Shown: positions 1-11,200 of the stretch, piece by piece
Position numbering within the stretch: the first letter of the stretch is position 1
How the letters are laid out: every line of letters begins with the position of its first letter
Origin: Tetraselmis striata
Taxonomy: Eukaryota; Chlorophyta; Chlorodendrophyceae; Chlorodendrales; Chlorodendraceae
Reading direction: 5' to 3'
DNA: 64,000 nt
Assembly: GCA_006384855.1 (NCBI GenBank)
Contig: VCJN01002783.1
Coordinates: forward strand, 79,883-143,882
Position numbers and translations under genes: made by a program
The notes under the pieces: generated by a model
Seen by the model: only the letters and a program-made list of their open reading frames with translations
What the model was told of the DNA's origin: nothing
Databases searched by the model: none

Positions 1-416
1 TATCCGGCTTCTGAATTTTGTACCCACTCATGCGAACTACACCCCTGCACATAAGTTTGGGGTCCCTTTTCGGCAGTCTCAAGACTTCAGAAGTCTAGGG
101 TACCTGAACGTAAGGTACATGAGATAAAACCCTGGAATCTCAGAGGGTTTTATAAAACCTGCATGACGAGTGGCTCAAACCGAAGCTTAAAGACCTTTGA
201 CTAGGGTGTCACGCTGCACTTGGTGCGTGGATGGGCGTCGCCTGCAACTGCACAAAAACCAGGGTCGGCATCACGCACACGCCGACGCGCGTGAATAGGC
301 AACTAAACGGCGGGATGGCCATGAACGCGTGAGGAAACACACTGGCGAGGGCTCGGGTGCATTTGGTTGGGGTGCAGCCGTGTGGGCGGCGGCTAGTACA
401 TGTCGCGTTGCGATAC

Positions 417-497
417 TGGCATGGCATGGCATGGCATGGCATGGCATGGCATGGCATGGCATGGCATGGCATGGCATGGCATGGCATGGCATGGCAT
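417..497. repeat. Pentanucleotide microsatellite (ATGGC)n
   Basis: About sixteen uninterrupted copies of ATGGC. All frames across it are open on both strands, which creates artificial Met-Ala-Trp-His-Gly or Met-Pro-Cys-His-Ala repeat peptides. No gene is supported around it. Confidence 0.95.
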
Positions 498-499
498 CA

Positions 500-1629
500 G
501 TGTCGGCCACGCTCAGCAACACCCCCTTGGCTTTAAAACGCTATAACTTCTCAGGGTTTGCTCAGAAAATTGTTTTAAAAATACCGCGCAATTGCTCGTT
601 CAAATTTGCGTCGAACCCAGTCTTCCAAAATAAAAAATTTGATTTTTGGGGGCCTTGGAAAAATTTCCCAAAGATGATCATCCAAGTTGCCCCTAACTGC
701 CTCATGTGCCCACCCATGTCGGGCGCGTGGCTTTGCGCCAAGTGCGTGTCTAAGCCCCATACTCGGCTGTGCGAGAGCGTCATGTGTGTGGATGACCACG
801 GACCACCAACACTTGGCGTGTGCCGCCTCCTAGCGATACACACATCTACCAGCCAATCAAAATGCCATTTTCCACAGCATTTTTCAAGGAATTTCATAGT
901 AATTAAGGTCCACGCCCCTACCGCGCCACCCCGCCCACGAAACGGTGCAACTGGCATTCCACCACGCGCCCCCATAGTAGAGCATCGCCCTACGCGAAGG
1001 GGCCCATCGAGCGCCTCTCCTACGTGCGTTCGCCACAGAAACAGCAGCATTTTCACCCCAAAACTGCTCGCCACAGTGGCCAACTTGTTGTTGGGGTGTC
1101 GCGTCGTGCCTATAGCGACATGCTTTCAGTGGCCTACACGCACGGTGTGTGCAACTTATGTCAAGGGGCGTATTCACCGAGTTTGGTGCGACGAGTGCCG
1201 CTTTTTATTCCATAGGTTTGGACGTTTGGCGCAACCCACAATTTTCCGGCGCCAACGCATCATGCACTGATTTAGCGTTTTTTAAAGGGCGCCCACAAAT
1301 GGTCGAGTTGTCGCGCGGGTGGGTATAAAGCGCGCGATAGGCGTTCGCCCGAACTATTCCCACTGTAGTTAGCATGTATGCACATGCAGCCGGCGTTATC
1401 CTCGCCCATGCATGCGCTTTGCGATCGAAAATGCAAAACCCAAACTTATGTGGAGGGGTGTATACCCACAAATATCGTTGCAATTATGGCGGATTGTACC
1501 CACAGCAATAAATCCCGGTAGTGTACAAACATGCATTTATCGCCATCCATCACCCACTTCTATATTCCTAGTCCGCGCGCTCCTTTGAGCTGCTTTTAGT
1601 TCTGTTTGTGGTGCGCATATGTCCAAGCC
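500..1629. other. Intergenic stretch, no gene recognised
   Basis: Mixed composition with A/T-rich patches near 540-680. Open frames here lack family resemblance, are overlapped by others of similar length, and show no coding-like composition compared with the GC-rich codon usage of the real genes. Nothing else identified. Confidence 0.5.
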
Positions 1630-1882
1630 CTGACGTAAAAATTCCTTTGAGCGGTGGTCTCGTATGCAAGATCTTGGGTTCGGTTCCTGGTCGACGTATT
1701 TCGGCAATATATCGGCCCGGCGTGATCCCGGGTTTACCCGGTTGATGGCCTTCGGGGTTCCAATGAGGCAATGGCTATGCCAGACCTACGCGACGACTGC
1801 GCTTGTCGCAAGAGGTCACAATGTTGGGGCGACTTCGGCCGATGTCCCAGGGCGAGCTTTACTTTTATCACCAATAAAATGC
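1630..1882 (+). mobile_element. tRNA-derived SINE, copy 1
   Basis: The head carries an A-box-like GAGCGGTGGTCTCG (about 1649) and a B-box-like GGGTTCGGTTCC (about 1676), the internal RNA polymerase III promoter pattern of tRNA genes, but the sequence does not fold as an intact tRNA. The body, from the CCCGGGTTTACC block through GGCAATGGCTATGCC and CGGCCGATGTCCC, is shared with the inverted copy at 2065-2313 and with a third copy at 53285-53408 plus 54950-55005. Confidence 0.75.
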
Positions 1883-2064
1883 TGAATAAGGATTAATAAT
1901 TGCGACCGATTATTGTTGCTAATGTGAAATAATAATATATTGTTACCCCCAAGTAGTTATTGTATTCGTACTGGTACTGCGGGTTTGGTACGGGTACGAG
2001 TATTGGTACCGGCAGTTGGCGGCGGCGCGCGCGCGCTCGATATATTATAAAATCTCGATCCCCG

Positions 2065-2313
2065 AGCGGCAATAAAAGTAAAGTTCGCCCCGGGACATCG
2101 GCCGAAGCCGCCCCAGCACTTGACCTCGTGCGCGAACTGCAGTCGTAGGTCTGGCATAGCCCACAGACCATTGCCTCATTCGAACCCCGAAGGGCTAATG
2201 CATCAACCAAGGAAACCCGGGACACGCCGGGCCGATATTGCCGAAATACATCGGCCAGGAATCGAACCCGGTAACTCTCGCACACGAGACGACCGCTCTA
2301 CCGAGCGGCAATG
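2065..2313 (-). mobile_element. tRNA-derived SINE, copy 2 (inverted)
   Basis: Read on the minus strand it begins with a tRNA-like head containing CGGTAGAGCGGTCGTCTCG (A box) and GGGTTCGATTCC (B box). It then follows copy 1 through the same body to a similar end, GAACTTTACTTTTATTG. It lies in inverted orientation to copy 1, about 180 bp away, and just upstream of SRP14. Confidence 0.75.
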
Positions 2314-2349
2314 TCCGTCGGCGCTACAGAGAAGCAACAGGAGAGGAGA

Positions 2350-2377
2350 CCCCCCCCCCCCCCCCCCCCCCCCCCCA
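2350..2377. repeat. Poly(C) tract upstream of SRP14
   Basis: An uninterrupted run of about 27 C residues on the SRP14 sense strand, 110-140 bp before its start codon and so probably in the promoter or 5' UTR. Similar G/C runs recur across the window. Confidence 0.9.
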
Positions 2378-2489
2378 CCACCACCTCGTCCTTCCCATCG
2401 TCTCACCATCCCCCAGACACTCGTGGCCTCGCGGGCTTGATCAAGCTCCAGGCGGCGGGGCTGGCCGGCACCCAGCGGCGGCGGGCGCG

Positions 2490-2798
2490 ATGGTGCTGCT
2501 CAGCAACGACGAGTTTCTGAACGAGCTGCACAAGCTGTACGCGCGCAACAAGGAGACGGGCAGCGTGTATGTCACCATGAAGCGCAGCGCCCTGAAGCCC
2601 CACACCAAGCGGTTCGCCAACCAGGCGGAGGAGGACCACTGCTGCCTGGTGCGCGCCACGGACGGCAAGCGGAAGTTCAGCACCACCCTGGGCCCGGGCG
2701 ACAACTCCAAGTTCCAGGCCTCGTACCACACCATCCTCAAGGCGAACATGGACGCGCTGAAGAAGAAGGACAAGAAGGGCAAGGCCGCGAAGAAGTGA
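2490..2798 (+). CDS. SRP14: Signal recognition particle 14 kDa protein (SRP14)
   Basis: A single-exon gene for a 102-residue protein. SRP14 pairs with SRP9 on the Alu domain of SRP RNA and slows translation elongation while the ribosome docks at the ER. The sequence shows the SRP14 pattern: an N-terminal NDEFLNELHKLYARN helix, the strand GSVYVTMKRS, a central CLVRATDGKRKFST strand pair, a FQASYHTILKANMDALKKKD helix, and a lysine-rich tail ending GKAAKK. The length fits plant and algal SRP14. The frame stays open upstream, but the ATG at 2490 gives the family's N terminus (MVLLSNDEF), and upstream residues are translated SINE and poly(C). The stop is TGA, with a TGTAA polyadenylation motif at 2962-2966, about 165 bp downstream. 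Recognition is by remembered family sequence, not a search. Confidence 0.95.
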   Translation: MVLLSNDEFLNELHKLYARNKETGSVYVTMKRSALKPHTKRFANQAEEDHCCLVRATDGKRKFSTTLGPGDNSKFQASYHTILKANMDALKKKDKKGKAAKK

Positions 2799-2961
2799 GC
2801 GCCGCGTGGGTGAAGGGACTGTGCGCCCCGACAGCAGGCCAGTGGCCGCCCGGCACCCACGGCAGGGCTGGCGAGGGCGGCGGCGCAGCGGGGTGCGCCG
2901 CTCGGGCAGCGGGGCTGCGGCTCTCCTGGGGGCCATGGGACGCGGGGGCCTCGTGTGAACT

Positions 2962-2966
2962 TGTAA
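2962..2966 (+). promoter_or_regulatory. TGTAA polyadenylation signal of SRP14
   Basis: TGTAA, the green-algal equivalent of AATAAA, located about 165 bp after the SRP14 stop codon. Confidence 0.5.
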
Positions 2967-2969
2967 CTG

Positions 2970-5900
2970 CGGGCCAGTGGCTGGCATGCTAAGCATGGAT
3001 TTGGTTGACAGCACCGCTCAACGCCCGCACCTCTCGCGGTTGGCGGGGGCCACGCATACCTTATACCCCCCCCCCCCTCCCGGCTCCCGCCTCTTTCACC
3101 CTATCCATCCTGCGAACCATGCCATGCCCGAACCACTAGGCCTGCATGGCCCTCATCCTGCCCCACATAGAAACCAGTAGCACCTCACACACGCCTGCTC
3201 TCACTTGCGGGGGTGCCTACAAGCCCCTCCCAAGTCCCGCCCCTGCCACTCGCACCCATTGAGCCCCGCGCATTGTGTGCAACGCAGCAATTCGGCCATG
3301 TCGTGAAGCACTCGCTCCTATTTGTCATCAGCCTGAGTCACAGAGGTAGCCCCTCCGACCCGCCTGCAACGGCTTGCAGAGGATGCCTCCAGCCCTCCAT
3401 GGCATGCGCCTGCCGGACATTATTCCTCCCCCGGCGCCTCTGCTGAGGATGGCATAGCAGTGTTATTTCAGCTCGCACCATGGAGCAACGGTTGCAGGAT
3501 GAGGGAGCCCCGACATGCAGGTACCCACAGCGTCTGCTGGCCGCATGGAGGCGTTCTCCTGCGATACAAGTAGAGCAACATGAATAGTTGTACCGGAAGG
3601 GGGAGGGGAGGGGGGGGGGGGGGGGGCGAGGGGGTAATGCATCACTCACCACAAAATAAATGAATAGCCGTTCGCGGATGATGTTTTGGCAATAATATTT
3701 ACAATCCGCTGGTATCTTTCCGACATGCCACACCACATTTCACAGTCGCGCAAACAAACGCGCTTTCTATCTTTCTGTCACTCTCTCACGTCTGCTGTCT
3801 ACATGTGAGCTTAAAACTTTGACGTAGCCATCAGTACCTCACACAGGTGGTGTTTCTTCAGAGTACATATTCACAACTATAGATGCGGTCTACGTTGACA
3901 TGCATGACGATGATTACACTCACACTTCTTTACTATTAGAATTGGCCAACTTCAGCATTTGCAAATGCGCTGATATTGGGATTGTCATTTGCGCGGGGAA
4001 TGAAAGCTAGTAAAACACAGAAACGCTTAGCAAAGTGTAAGAGAGCGAGCACGCCCAATGTAGTACCATCATGAATTGCTCACTCAGCCAGTACTACACA
4101 CAGTGTGTCAAGGAATTCATCAGAACGATGAGCCATGTCAATAAGCACGGATAGGGAAGTGGGATGGAATCCTGTACATGTGATGGGGCTACAATACATG
4201 GAAACCATGAACCTTCATCAGGGTTGCGAATGCTCTTCTTCGGCTTGCCTGTGAACTTGTCATGCTTTAGCGCTTGACGCCATGCGATGCGATTGGTCAC
4301 TATTCACTGCCATGTAGTGTCGATGCCAAACATGTTTGAGGGCCTTCTGCATCGCACAGCCGTTGGTCATGTTGCTGGGGCTGCGTTTAGGACGCTTGTG
4401 GTGCACCCACGATGACAACATCCGGCGGGGTTGACGCTCAAAGTCCATCCAGCTAACATGCCCAAGCCAGCCGAGCTGCCGCCGGTCTATGTAGTAGTCA
4501 ATGAAGTAGACGCCCAGCTCCTTTCACAGCCCGCTCGGTGGAGATGTGGCATCTCCAGGTGTCCTTGCATGTGACCCGTGCCATGACCCGCATGCAATGA
4601 GCATGGAAAAGGCGAAGCCGGGAGTATAGGGCCTAAGTCAGCGACCAGCACTCACGGCCGCGCTATCTATCGTCATGTTCATGCGCATGGGCTTGCTTGG
4701 CTTGGCACTTGTCGCTCGTTGGCTGTAAGATTGTCATGTCCTTCCAGCTGACCCTGTGGCGCATGTGGACATGTTTGGGGACATCGCCCTCCTGAGCTTG
4801 CCGGCGCCTGCGGATGCCCGGCACACCCGGCATGCCCAGTGCGATACGATGCAATTGCGGATGCCTTTGCTAATTATTGCCACGAGGCTGCTCTTGGATC
4901 TCGAGTGCGCCGGAAGGTGGATGACATGTTGAATGGATGGTGGATGAGAGGCGGTGCCGGCGGAAAGAATTGTGTCTCGGAATAAGCTCAAGGATCTGAT
5001 TCCATGTAGCGATAGCGACTAGCGAGGAAGCAACTAGCCGTCTTGATGTGCTTGCGGTTGGGCCTGACAGTGTGCTTGATGCCCGCAACCTGCAACCCCT
5101 TTCGACTGACTGAGGTCAAAATGAGGTTTGTGCGCGAAGTCGCGATACCCTGCAGTTCCGTTTACAAAGGCTTTCGACCGGTATGAGGTCTGATCGCCAG
5201 GGGAGTTCTGCGCTGGCTCGGCTGTGTGCGCAATTAGCTATAGCATGGCACTGTCCCAAGAGCCGTCGGGCCCATGCGCACCATTCCCGACTGGCGCACC
5301 GACACCGGCATGGTATTTGAATATGTTGTTGACATGAGCAAGCCAGCAACGGTTTGCGGAATACCGTCCAGGTAGTGCCGCACTTTTTCGCTCCCGGGAC
5401 AGGAATGGTAACAGTTCTGGCGCACTTATTGGCGGCTTCTCACGACACGTTGTCGATCAGGGGTGCCCGTTGCAACACCATGTCAGAGTGACCGGGAGGC
5501 GCTCTTTCGTGGGGATCTCACCCTACACTGAGCCTCTTGGCACCCCGTTGCGTTTTGCCCGCTGACTTCTCGGCTGCTCCGCCGGCATCGGTCCGCGCGT
5601 TGTTGGTCCCGCGGGGTGCAGCATGGAGCCGGTGTCCGATTGCGGCGGTGCGGTACCAGCTGCCCGCCGGTTTGACTCACCTGCGCGAATGGGTCTTTAA
5701 CCCTCCGCCGTGGGGCGCACACTTCTTTTTCGTCCCGTTATGCCGACCGGCGGCGTTTCCCGTCGTCAGCCAAAAGGCGGTGATTTAGCATTTTATTGTC
5801 ATTCTATACCGGTAGTATGAATGAGATATTACGCACCTACCGGTTTTGCTGCTGTCGAGCAGGTAGAGTATTTTTGTATGGTGATGCAGACGACTGCCGT

Positions 5901-6580
5901 CCGTCGATATATTTCTAAAAAAATTAATGTATCCAACGCTTCGTACTGTACATGTAACCGAAACCGTACAAAGGATACCGTACGTACTCTGACTGCAGGT
6001 AGTCCGGTGCTGTTGCTCGACCCACATGCCGATGCCGCTGCGGAACAAGCTGCTGGGTGCCGAACCGCCCGCAAGGGCAGTCGGTCGGAGCGACTGGCGC
6101 ACCCACTAGAATCGCCCAGTTACTGACTCGTCTCACCCGGAGCCTCGTACCCAAGCCAGAACTCGACGAGTCCCTTGTCCCGCGCCCTGGTCCAGGCTTG
6201 CCAGGGTCGGCAGGCTCGCGCGGCTCTCGGAACGCTCGCGCGCGGCCTCAGTGGTCGGGGCCCGGGATGAGCCACCCCAAGTTCGCGGAGCGGACGGCCT
6301 TCCATGCGCGCTCCTCGCAGGAGCTGGAAACCGGGCAGCGGACCGCTGGTGCGCAGCGCACCATTGCAGCGCGCCACTACAGTGGGTGCGTACGGCCGTT
6401 ATATTGGAACCCGGTTGCGGTGGTTCGCTATTCCTGGGGGGGGGGGGGGGGGGGGGGGGGTTAGTACCCCGCCGGGGTGGCAGTCGCCGCCGAAGGCTGC
6501 CCTACTGCACGGTGTCTGGCGTCGCGACGAGCCCATCCGATGTACACTGGCGATTAATTTACGATCGATGCCTCTGCTAC
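2970..6580. other. Intergenic stretch without a supported gene
   Basis: Contains a C run near 3066, a poly(G) run at about 3610-3627, a short piece of the SINE-like 3' end (CTCCCGGGACAGGA near 5394, minus orientation) and a poly(G) run at about 6437-6462. Small open frames on both strands overlap each other and resemble nothing I recognise. Stretch 6267-6381 encodes a clean 38-codon segment ending at a possible GTGGGT donor and could be an upstream exon of the candidate gene at 6589, but the reading phase does not join. Confidence 0.4.
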
Positions 6581-6588
6581 CGCTACAG

Positions 6589-7203
6589 CCTGGACAGCGG
6601 GCCGCTGCCTCCCGAGTATCAGGACATGGATGGCGGGTACGGCGTCAAGCAGAGTCGCTTCGACCAACGCCCCGGTGGCTACGGCTGGAAGGTAGGGCGG
6701 CGTGCATGATGCGCGGGTACCCGCTTGTGCCACGCAGAGTGCAGCTGGTGCGGGTGGGAATCGCGCCTCCCTGACCCTCGGCGGGTACTGGCTGGGCTGG
6801 ACTATTCTGAGCAGGCAGCGGAGCAGGAGGTGTTGCACGCAGTGGTCGGCGCGCCGCCCGGCAGATTCAGCGGGTACCGGCAGCCGCAGAGCCTCATTGT
6901 CAGCCCGGCCACCCTGACCCCTCCTACGGGGGTGCGAGCTCGAACCCTACTGCGCTACCCATGACCACCCGACATTCCCTCTCCTCTGACCCCCTTCTCC
7001 ACCCAGTTGATCCCCTCCTCTTGCCCGCATAGGCGTTGGACTGCTTCCAGGCGCTACCTGGCAGCAAACTCAACGCGCGCAACACAATGCAGCCACCCTT
7101 CACCACCAACCGGTCGCTATGGGGCATTAAGGACGGCGACATCCCCGCAGCGTCCCCGGAATGGAGGGGCATGGACACCCTGACGCTGCACGACCATACG
7201 TGA
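6589..7203 (+). CDS. Candidate two-exon 3' gene fragment, function unknown
   Basis: Two blocks join in phase. The first runs from an acceptor CAG at 6586-6588 to a donor GTAGGG at 6692, encoding a segment containing LPPEYQDMDGGYGVKQSRF and DQRPGGYGWK. The second runs from an acceptor at 7031-7032 to TGA at 7201-7203, encoding 56 residues with LPGSKLNARNTMQPPFTTN and SLWGIKDGD. The composition (Gly, Pro, Tyr, Trp, Asn) and the in-phase canonical splice sites look like real coding sequence. I do not recognise the family. The 5' part is not resolved: it may include 6267-6381, or the gene may be broken by the poly(G) run at 6437. A small structural protein is possible, but that is a guess. Confidence 0.4.
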
Positions 7204-7415
7204 GAGCGTGCGACTGGGCAAGCCGGCACATCCTGGAATGGCGGGCGTGTGTGGGCATAGCGACACAAGGGCATGATTCCACAATGCATGCGAGTGGGGC
7301 CGTCCCTGTGCACTACGGGGTAGCAGCGGAGGGCACACATTAAGCCAACACAGGGCTAAATGACGACACTGTCATTCTGAAAAAGGAATTACTTTTTGCA
7401 TCAACACTCACACAG

Positions 7416-7437
7416 CCCCCCCCCCCCCCCCCCCCCT
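7416..7437. repeat. Poly(C) tract
   Basis: About 21 consecutive C residues in intergenic DNA. Confidence 0.9.
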
Positions 7438-7566
7438 GCGCGACACACACAGCCAAAGCTCGAAGGGCCGTATTTGGAGGACCGCTGGTTGCTGATTGTG
7501 ACGCTGAGTCCGCGCTCTCCGCGAGATGGGGCTTGCTCCACCCCGCATCACTCGAATGAGCCGTCG

Positions 7567-7795
7567 GTGATCCAACAGCATTGGAAACTCCGTCACTGGC
7601 CTCCAATTAGTCTTGCGGAATGCTTCGGCAATTTGCTTGATAGCTATAACGGAGCGTCGCCTACCCAGTTAGTAGGGCTTCCGTAACTGGTTCGCTGCCT
7701 AAACGATTCGTCGATGAGAGGCCGCTGTGGAGGCGCCGCAAAGGTTTCACCAAAGGTGCCAGTCCTGGCCGCGGGGGCGGGAAAAACGCATGACA
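7567..7795 (+). mobile_element. Short interspersed repeat, family 2, copy 1
   Basis: Shares about 200 bp with 21773-21975: GTGATCCAACAG, a CTTCGGCAATTTGCTTGAT block, ATAACGGAGCGTCGCCTACC, and a 3' end close to CCCGGGGGCGGAAAAA. The A-rich end suggests a retroposed short element. Partial 3' ends of the same family are visible at about 27655-27715 and, inverted, at about 35243-35275. Confidence 0.65.
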
Positions 7796-7977
7796 CTGAG
7801 GTGCGGCACCCACTGAAGACACACGTTGCTCCCGGCTGCGCTTGCCTTGTATCATACGGGCGGGGCGAGGGCACCGTGACAATGGGCTGCGCATGGCAGC
7901 ATGGCGGAAAGGCATGGCTGTGTTGGAGTGGAATGTGTCGGCACATTTATCTGGGGCTGAGCCAGCTCGAGATCATG

Positions 7978-8149
7978 TGGGTGCCGATGCACCTCTAGGA
8001 GCCCTCAATATCACAAGTCTTAAATCGGGCCAGCATGCAGACTATAAGAACAGCCCCCTTAGTTCCGCTGTAGTTTCTGGGCTACATTTTACCTCTGACT
8101 AGCAGAGCAGGGTCCTATCCGCAGTGCACTCATTACCGCGCCGGGACCC
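7978..8149. mobile_element. MITE of the GGGTGCCGGCGC family
   Basis: Begins GGGTGCCGATGC and ends GCGCCGGGACCC, with internal blocks shared with the copies in the SPAG1 introns. It lies just beyond the 3' end of SPAG1 and may be inside its 3' UTR. Confidence 0.55.
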
Positions 8150-8280
8150 TTGGTCGCGCTGAATGGACGACAGCTCTAGCAGCGCGGTGGCCGGTCTAGC
8201 GGACTACGTAAGGGCTAGCGGCAATCTGGCCGCAAGCTATCCAAGTGCAGCTGCTGTCCGGGTAGGTAAGGGAGGGGGAG

Positions 8281-11200
8281 CTAGACGCGGTACGCCTTGC
8301 GCAGCGCCGCAACGTCGCAGCCGGCGGCCTGGATGCCATCCACCGCCTCCTTGAGCGTCGCCTTGGCTGACTTGCCCATCAGCATGACGGTCATGCCGAA
8401 GCGGTCGCACGTGGCGAGACCCTCCAGCAGCTGCGCGCCCAGGGCCGCCTCGCCGGGAAGCATGCCGCCGAGCGAGATGGCGGTGGCCACGCTGCCGACG
8501 ACGTCCGCGGTGAGGCTGGCCTTGAGCAGTGCCGGCAGCTGGCCGGGGCTCAGCCGCCGCATGTACGCCGCCAGCTGCTCTGGCTCCTTGGCCAGCTGCT
8601 TGGTGGCGCGCTCCACGTCCACCGCCGACCGCGGCGGCGGCGGCAGCGCCCCCGCAGCCGCGGCGTTGTGGAGCGCGATGGCGGCCGCGGCCTTGGCGGC
8701 CGCCGCCTCGTGCAGCTTCGCGGTGGCCGGCGGCTTGGGGGCAGCGGGGGCCGGCGGGGCGGGCGCCGCGGAGGCATCGACCGTGCGCTCCTCGGCCTCC
8801 TCCTCAGAGTCCTCCGACGTCTCCACCACCGGGATCTTACGCCGGGAGGCCCGCACCGCCTCCGCCGCTGCCTCCTCGCGCGCCCTGGCCAGCTCCGCCG
8901 CGCATGCGGTCATCTCCCCGCGCAGCGCGCGGTTGTTCGGGAGCGCCGCCGCCACCGCCTCAAAGTCCTCCATGGCGGCGGAGAGCCGCCCCAGCGCGCG
9001 CCGCGCCGCCGCCCGCCGGTGGCGCGCCTTGACGTAGCCCGAGTCCGCCGCCAGCGCCGCGTCGCAGTCCGCCTCCGCGGCGCCGTACGCCCCCGCGCGC
9101 AGGTGCGCCATCGCGCGGTTGGCGAGCAGCACCGCGGCGCCGTCCGCGGCACCCGGCGCCGCCAGTGCGGCGGTGTACGCGTCGACCGCCTCCTTGAGCC
9201 GGCCGGCCTTGAACGCCGCGTTGCCGCGCTCCTTCAGCGCCGCAGCGCTCAGGGTCGGCGTCGGGTTGACATTCTCCTCCTCGCGGGTGGGCGCCGTTAC
9301 CTCCGCCATGGCAGCAGCCGGCGCCGCCGCCGTCTCCTCCTCCTCGCTCTCCTCCACCACAATCTTCTTTCTAGTGACAGCCGCCGCAGCCTCGGCCGCA
9401 GGCTGCGGCGCCTCCTCCGCCTCCTCCTCATCGCTCTCCTCCACTACAATCTTCTTACGGGTGGTAGGCGGCTCGGGCACAGCTGCGGCAGCCGGCGCCG
9501 CCTGGCTCCCCACCCCGTCCTCCTCCTCCTCCTCATCGCTCTCCTCCACCACAATCTTCTTCCGCGTGGCAGCCCCCTCTGGTTCGGCGGTGGTCGTAGC
9601 GGGTGGCGCTGCAGCCGCTGTCTTGTGAGCTTCCTCCTCCTCCTCCTCCTCTTCGCTCTCCTCCACCACAATCTTCTTGCGGGTGATAGGCGGCTCAGGC
9701 GCAGCCGCGGCAGCCGGCGCCGCCTGGCTCCCCGCCCCCACCCCGGCCTCCTCCTCCTCCTCCTCCTCGCTCTCCTCCACCACAATCTTCTTCCGCGTGG
9801 CAGCCCCCTCTGGTTCGGCGGTGGTCGTAGCGGTTGGCGCCGCAGCCGCTGTCTTCTCCTCCTCCGCCCCCTCCTCATGGCTCTCCTCCACCACAATCTT
9901 CTTGCGGGTGGTAGGCGGCTCAGGCTCAGCCGCGGCAGCCGGCATCGCCTGGCTCCCCACCCCCACTTCAGCCTCCTCCTCCTCCTCCTCCTCCTCGCTC
10001 TCCTCCACCAACACCTTGCGGCGCTGCAGGGGCTGGGCAGCCGCAGGCGCTGCCGCCGCGCCCGCCTCCTCCTCCTCCTCCTCCTCCGAGTCGCTCTCGT
10101 CCACGACCGCGACGCGCCAGCGTGTCGGCGCCGCCTCCGGGGGTGGCGTCGGCGGCGGCGTGTCTGGTCCCTCCGGGGTGCCCTCCGCCACATCGCCGGC
10201 CGCCTTGTCGCCGCCTCCGCTGGCCGCTGTCCCCGAGCCCACGTCCACCGAGACCGCCACCGGCGGCGCGACCGACTTGAGGTGCGCCAGCAGCGCCGCG
10301 TACTCCGCGGCCGCCTGCTTGTTGTCCGGCAGCAGGCTCAGCAGCGCGCGGTAGTCGGCGCAGGCGGCCTGCAGCTGGCCCAGCTGGCGCCGCGCAAGCG
10401 CGCGGCGGTGCAGCGCCTTGGCGTGCTTGGGGTCCTGCGCCAGCACGGCCTCGCAGTCCTCCAGACACGCTGCGCAACAGGGGCGGTGCGGGGCGGGGGG
10501 CACCACGAGGTCAGGGCAACCCAGCGGCCGGGCAAACAGACATACGTACAGAGATGCATGCATGCATGCACTACGTATATATCACAGTGCTCCATGTGCA
10601 TGCGGGTGTCAACGCCATAATACGATGCCTGCCGGCAGAGGTCGAACGTAGACGAAACCATAGTGGAACTACAGCGAATGTTCTTATAGTTTGGATGCAA
10701 GCCCGATGTGGGGCTTGTTACAAGGGGTCTTATAAGCGCATCGGCACACGTAGACCTTTGTATGCAAGGCCGCAGCAGCACGAGTACATGCATCATATAT
10801 GCATTGCGGCAGACAATACTGCGAACAAATACGGTACGGCGCATGATGATACAACTCGCGCCAGACACGAGAATGAAGCGCTGTTTAAATGCTTGTGGAA
10901 ACTTAAGTACGTACGGGTGCCGGCAAATAAGAGCACTGCAAATAGGAGCCTGCGCCGCCTGCCAGAGGTCAAATGGTAGACGAAACTACAGCGGATCGAT
11001 GGCGAATGTTCTGATGGGTTGCATGCAAGCCCAATTTGAGGCTTGTAGGAAAGGGCTCGTATGGATGCCTCGGCACCTGCAGACCTCCGTACGCAAGCCG
11101 TGCAGCAATTCAAACATCAAATGTTGCGATGGAGAATACTGCAAGCAAATAAGTACGAGAAGGTACATACCGCGCCGTAGTTAATGAGTGAAACGCTTAT

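Noticed and set aside
329..1270. A 313-codon open frame
   Set aside because: Starts in the ATGGC microsatellite, lacks family resemblance, and overlaps other frames of similar length on the opposite strand.
8668..10620. A 650-codon open frame on the plus strand
   Set aside because: It is the complement of SPAG1 exon 9. The Glu-rich repeats give Leu/Arg-rich antisense frames without stops, while the minus-strand reading has TPRs, an RPAP3_C-type domain and phase-consistent splicing.
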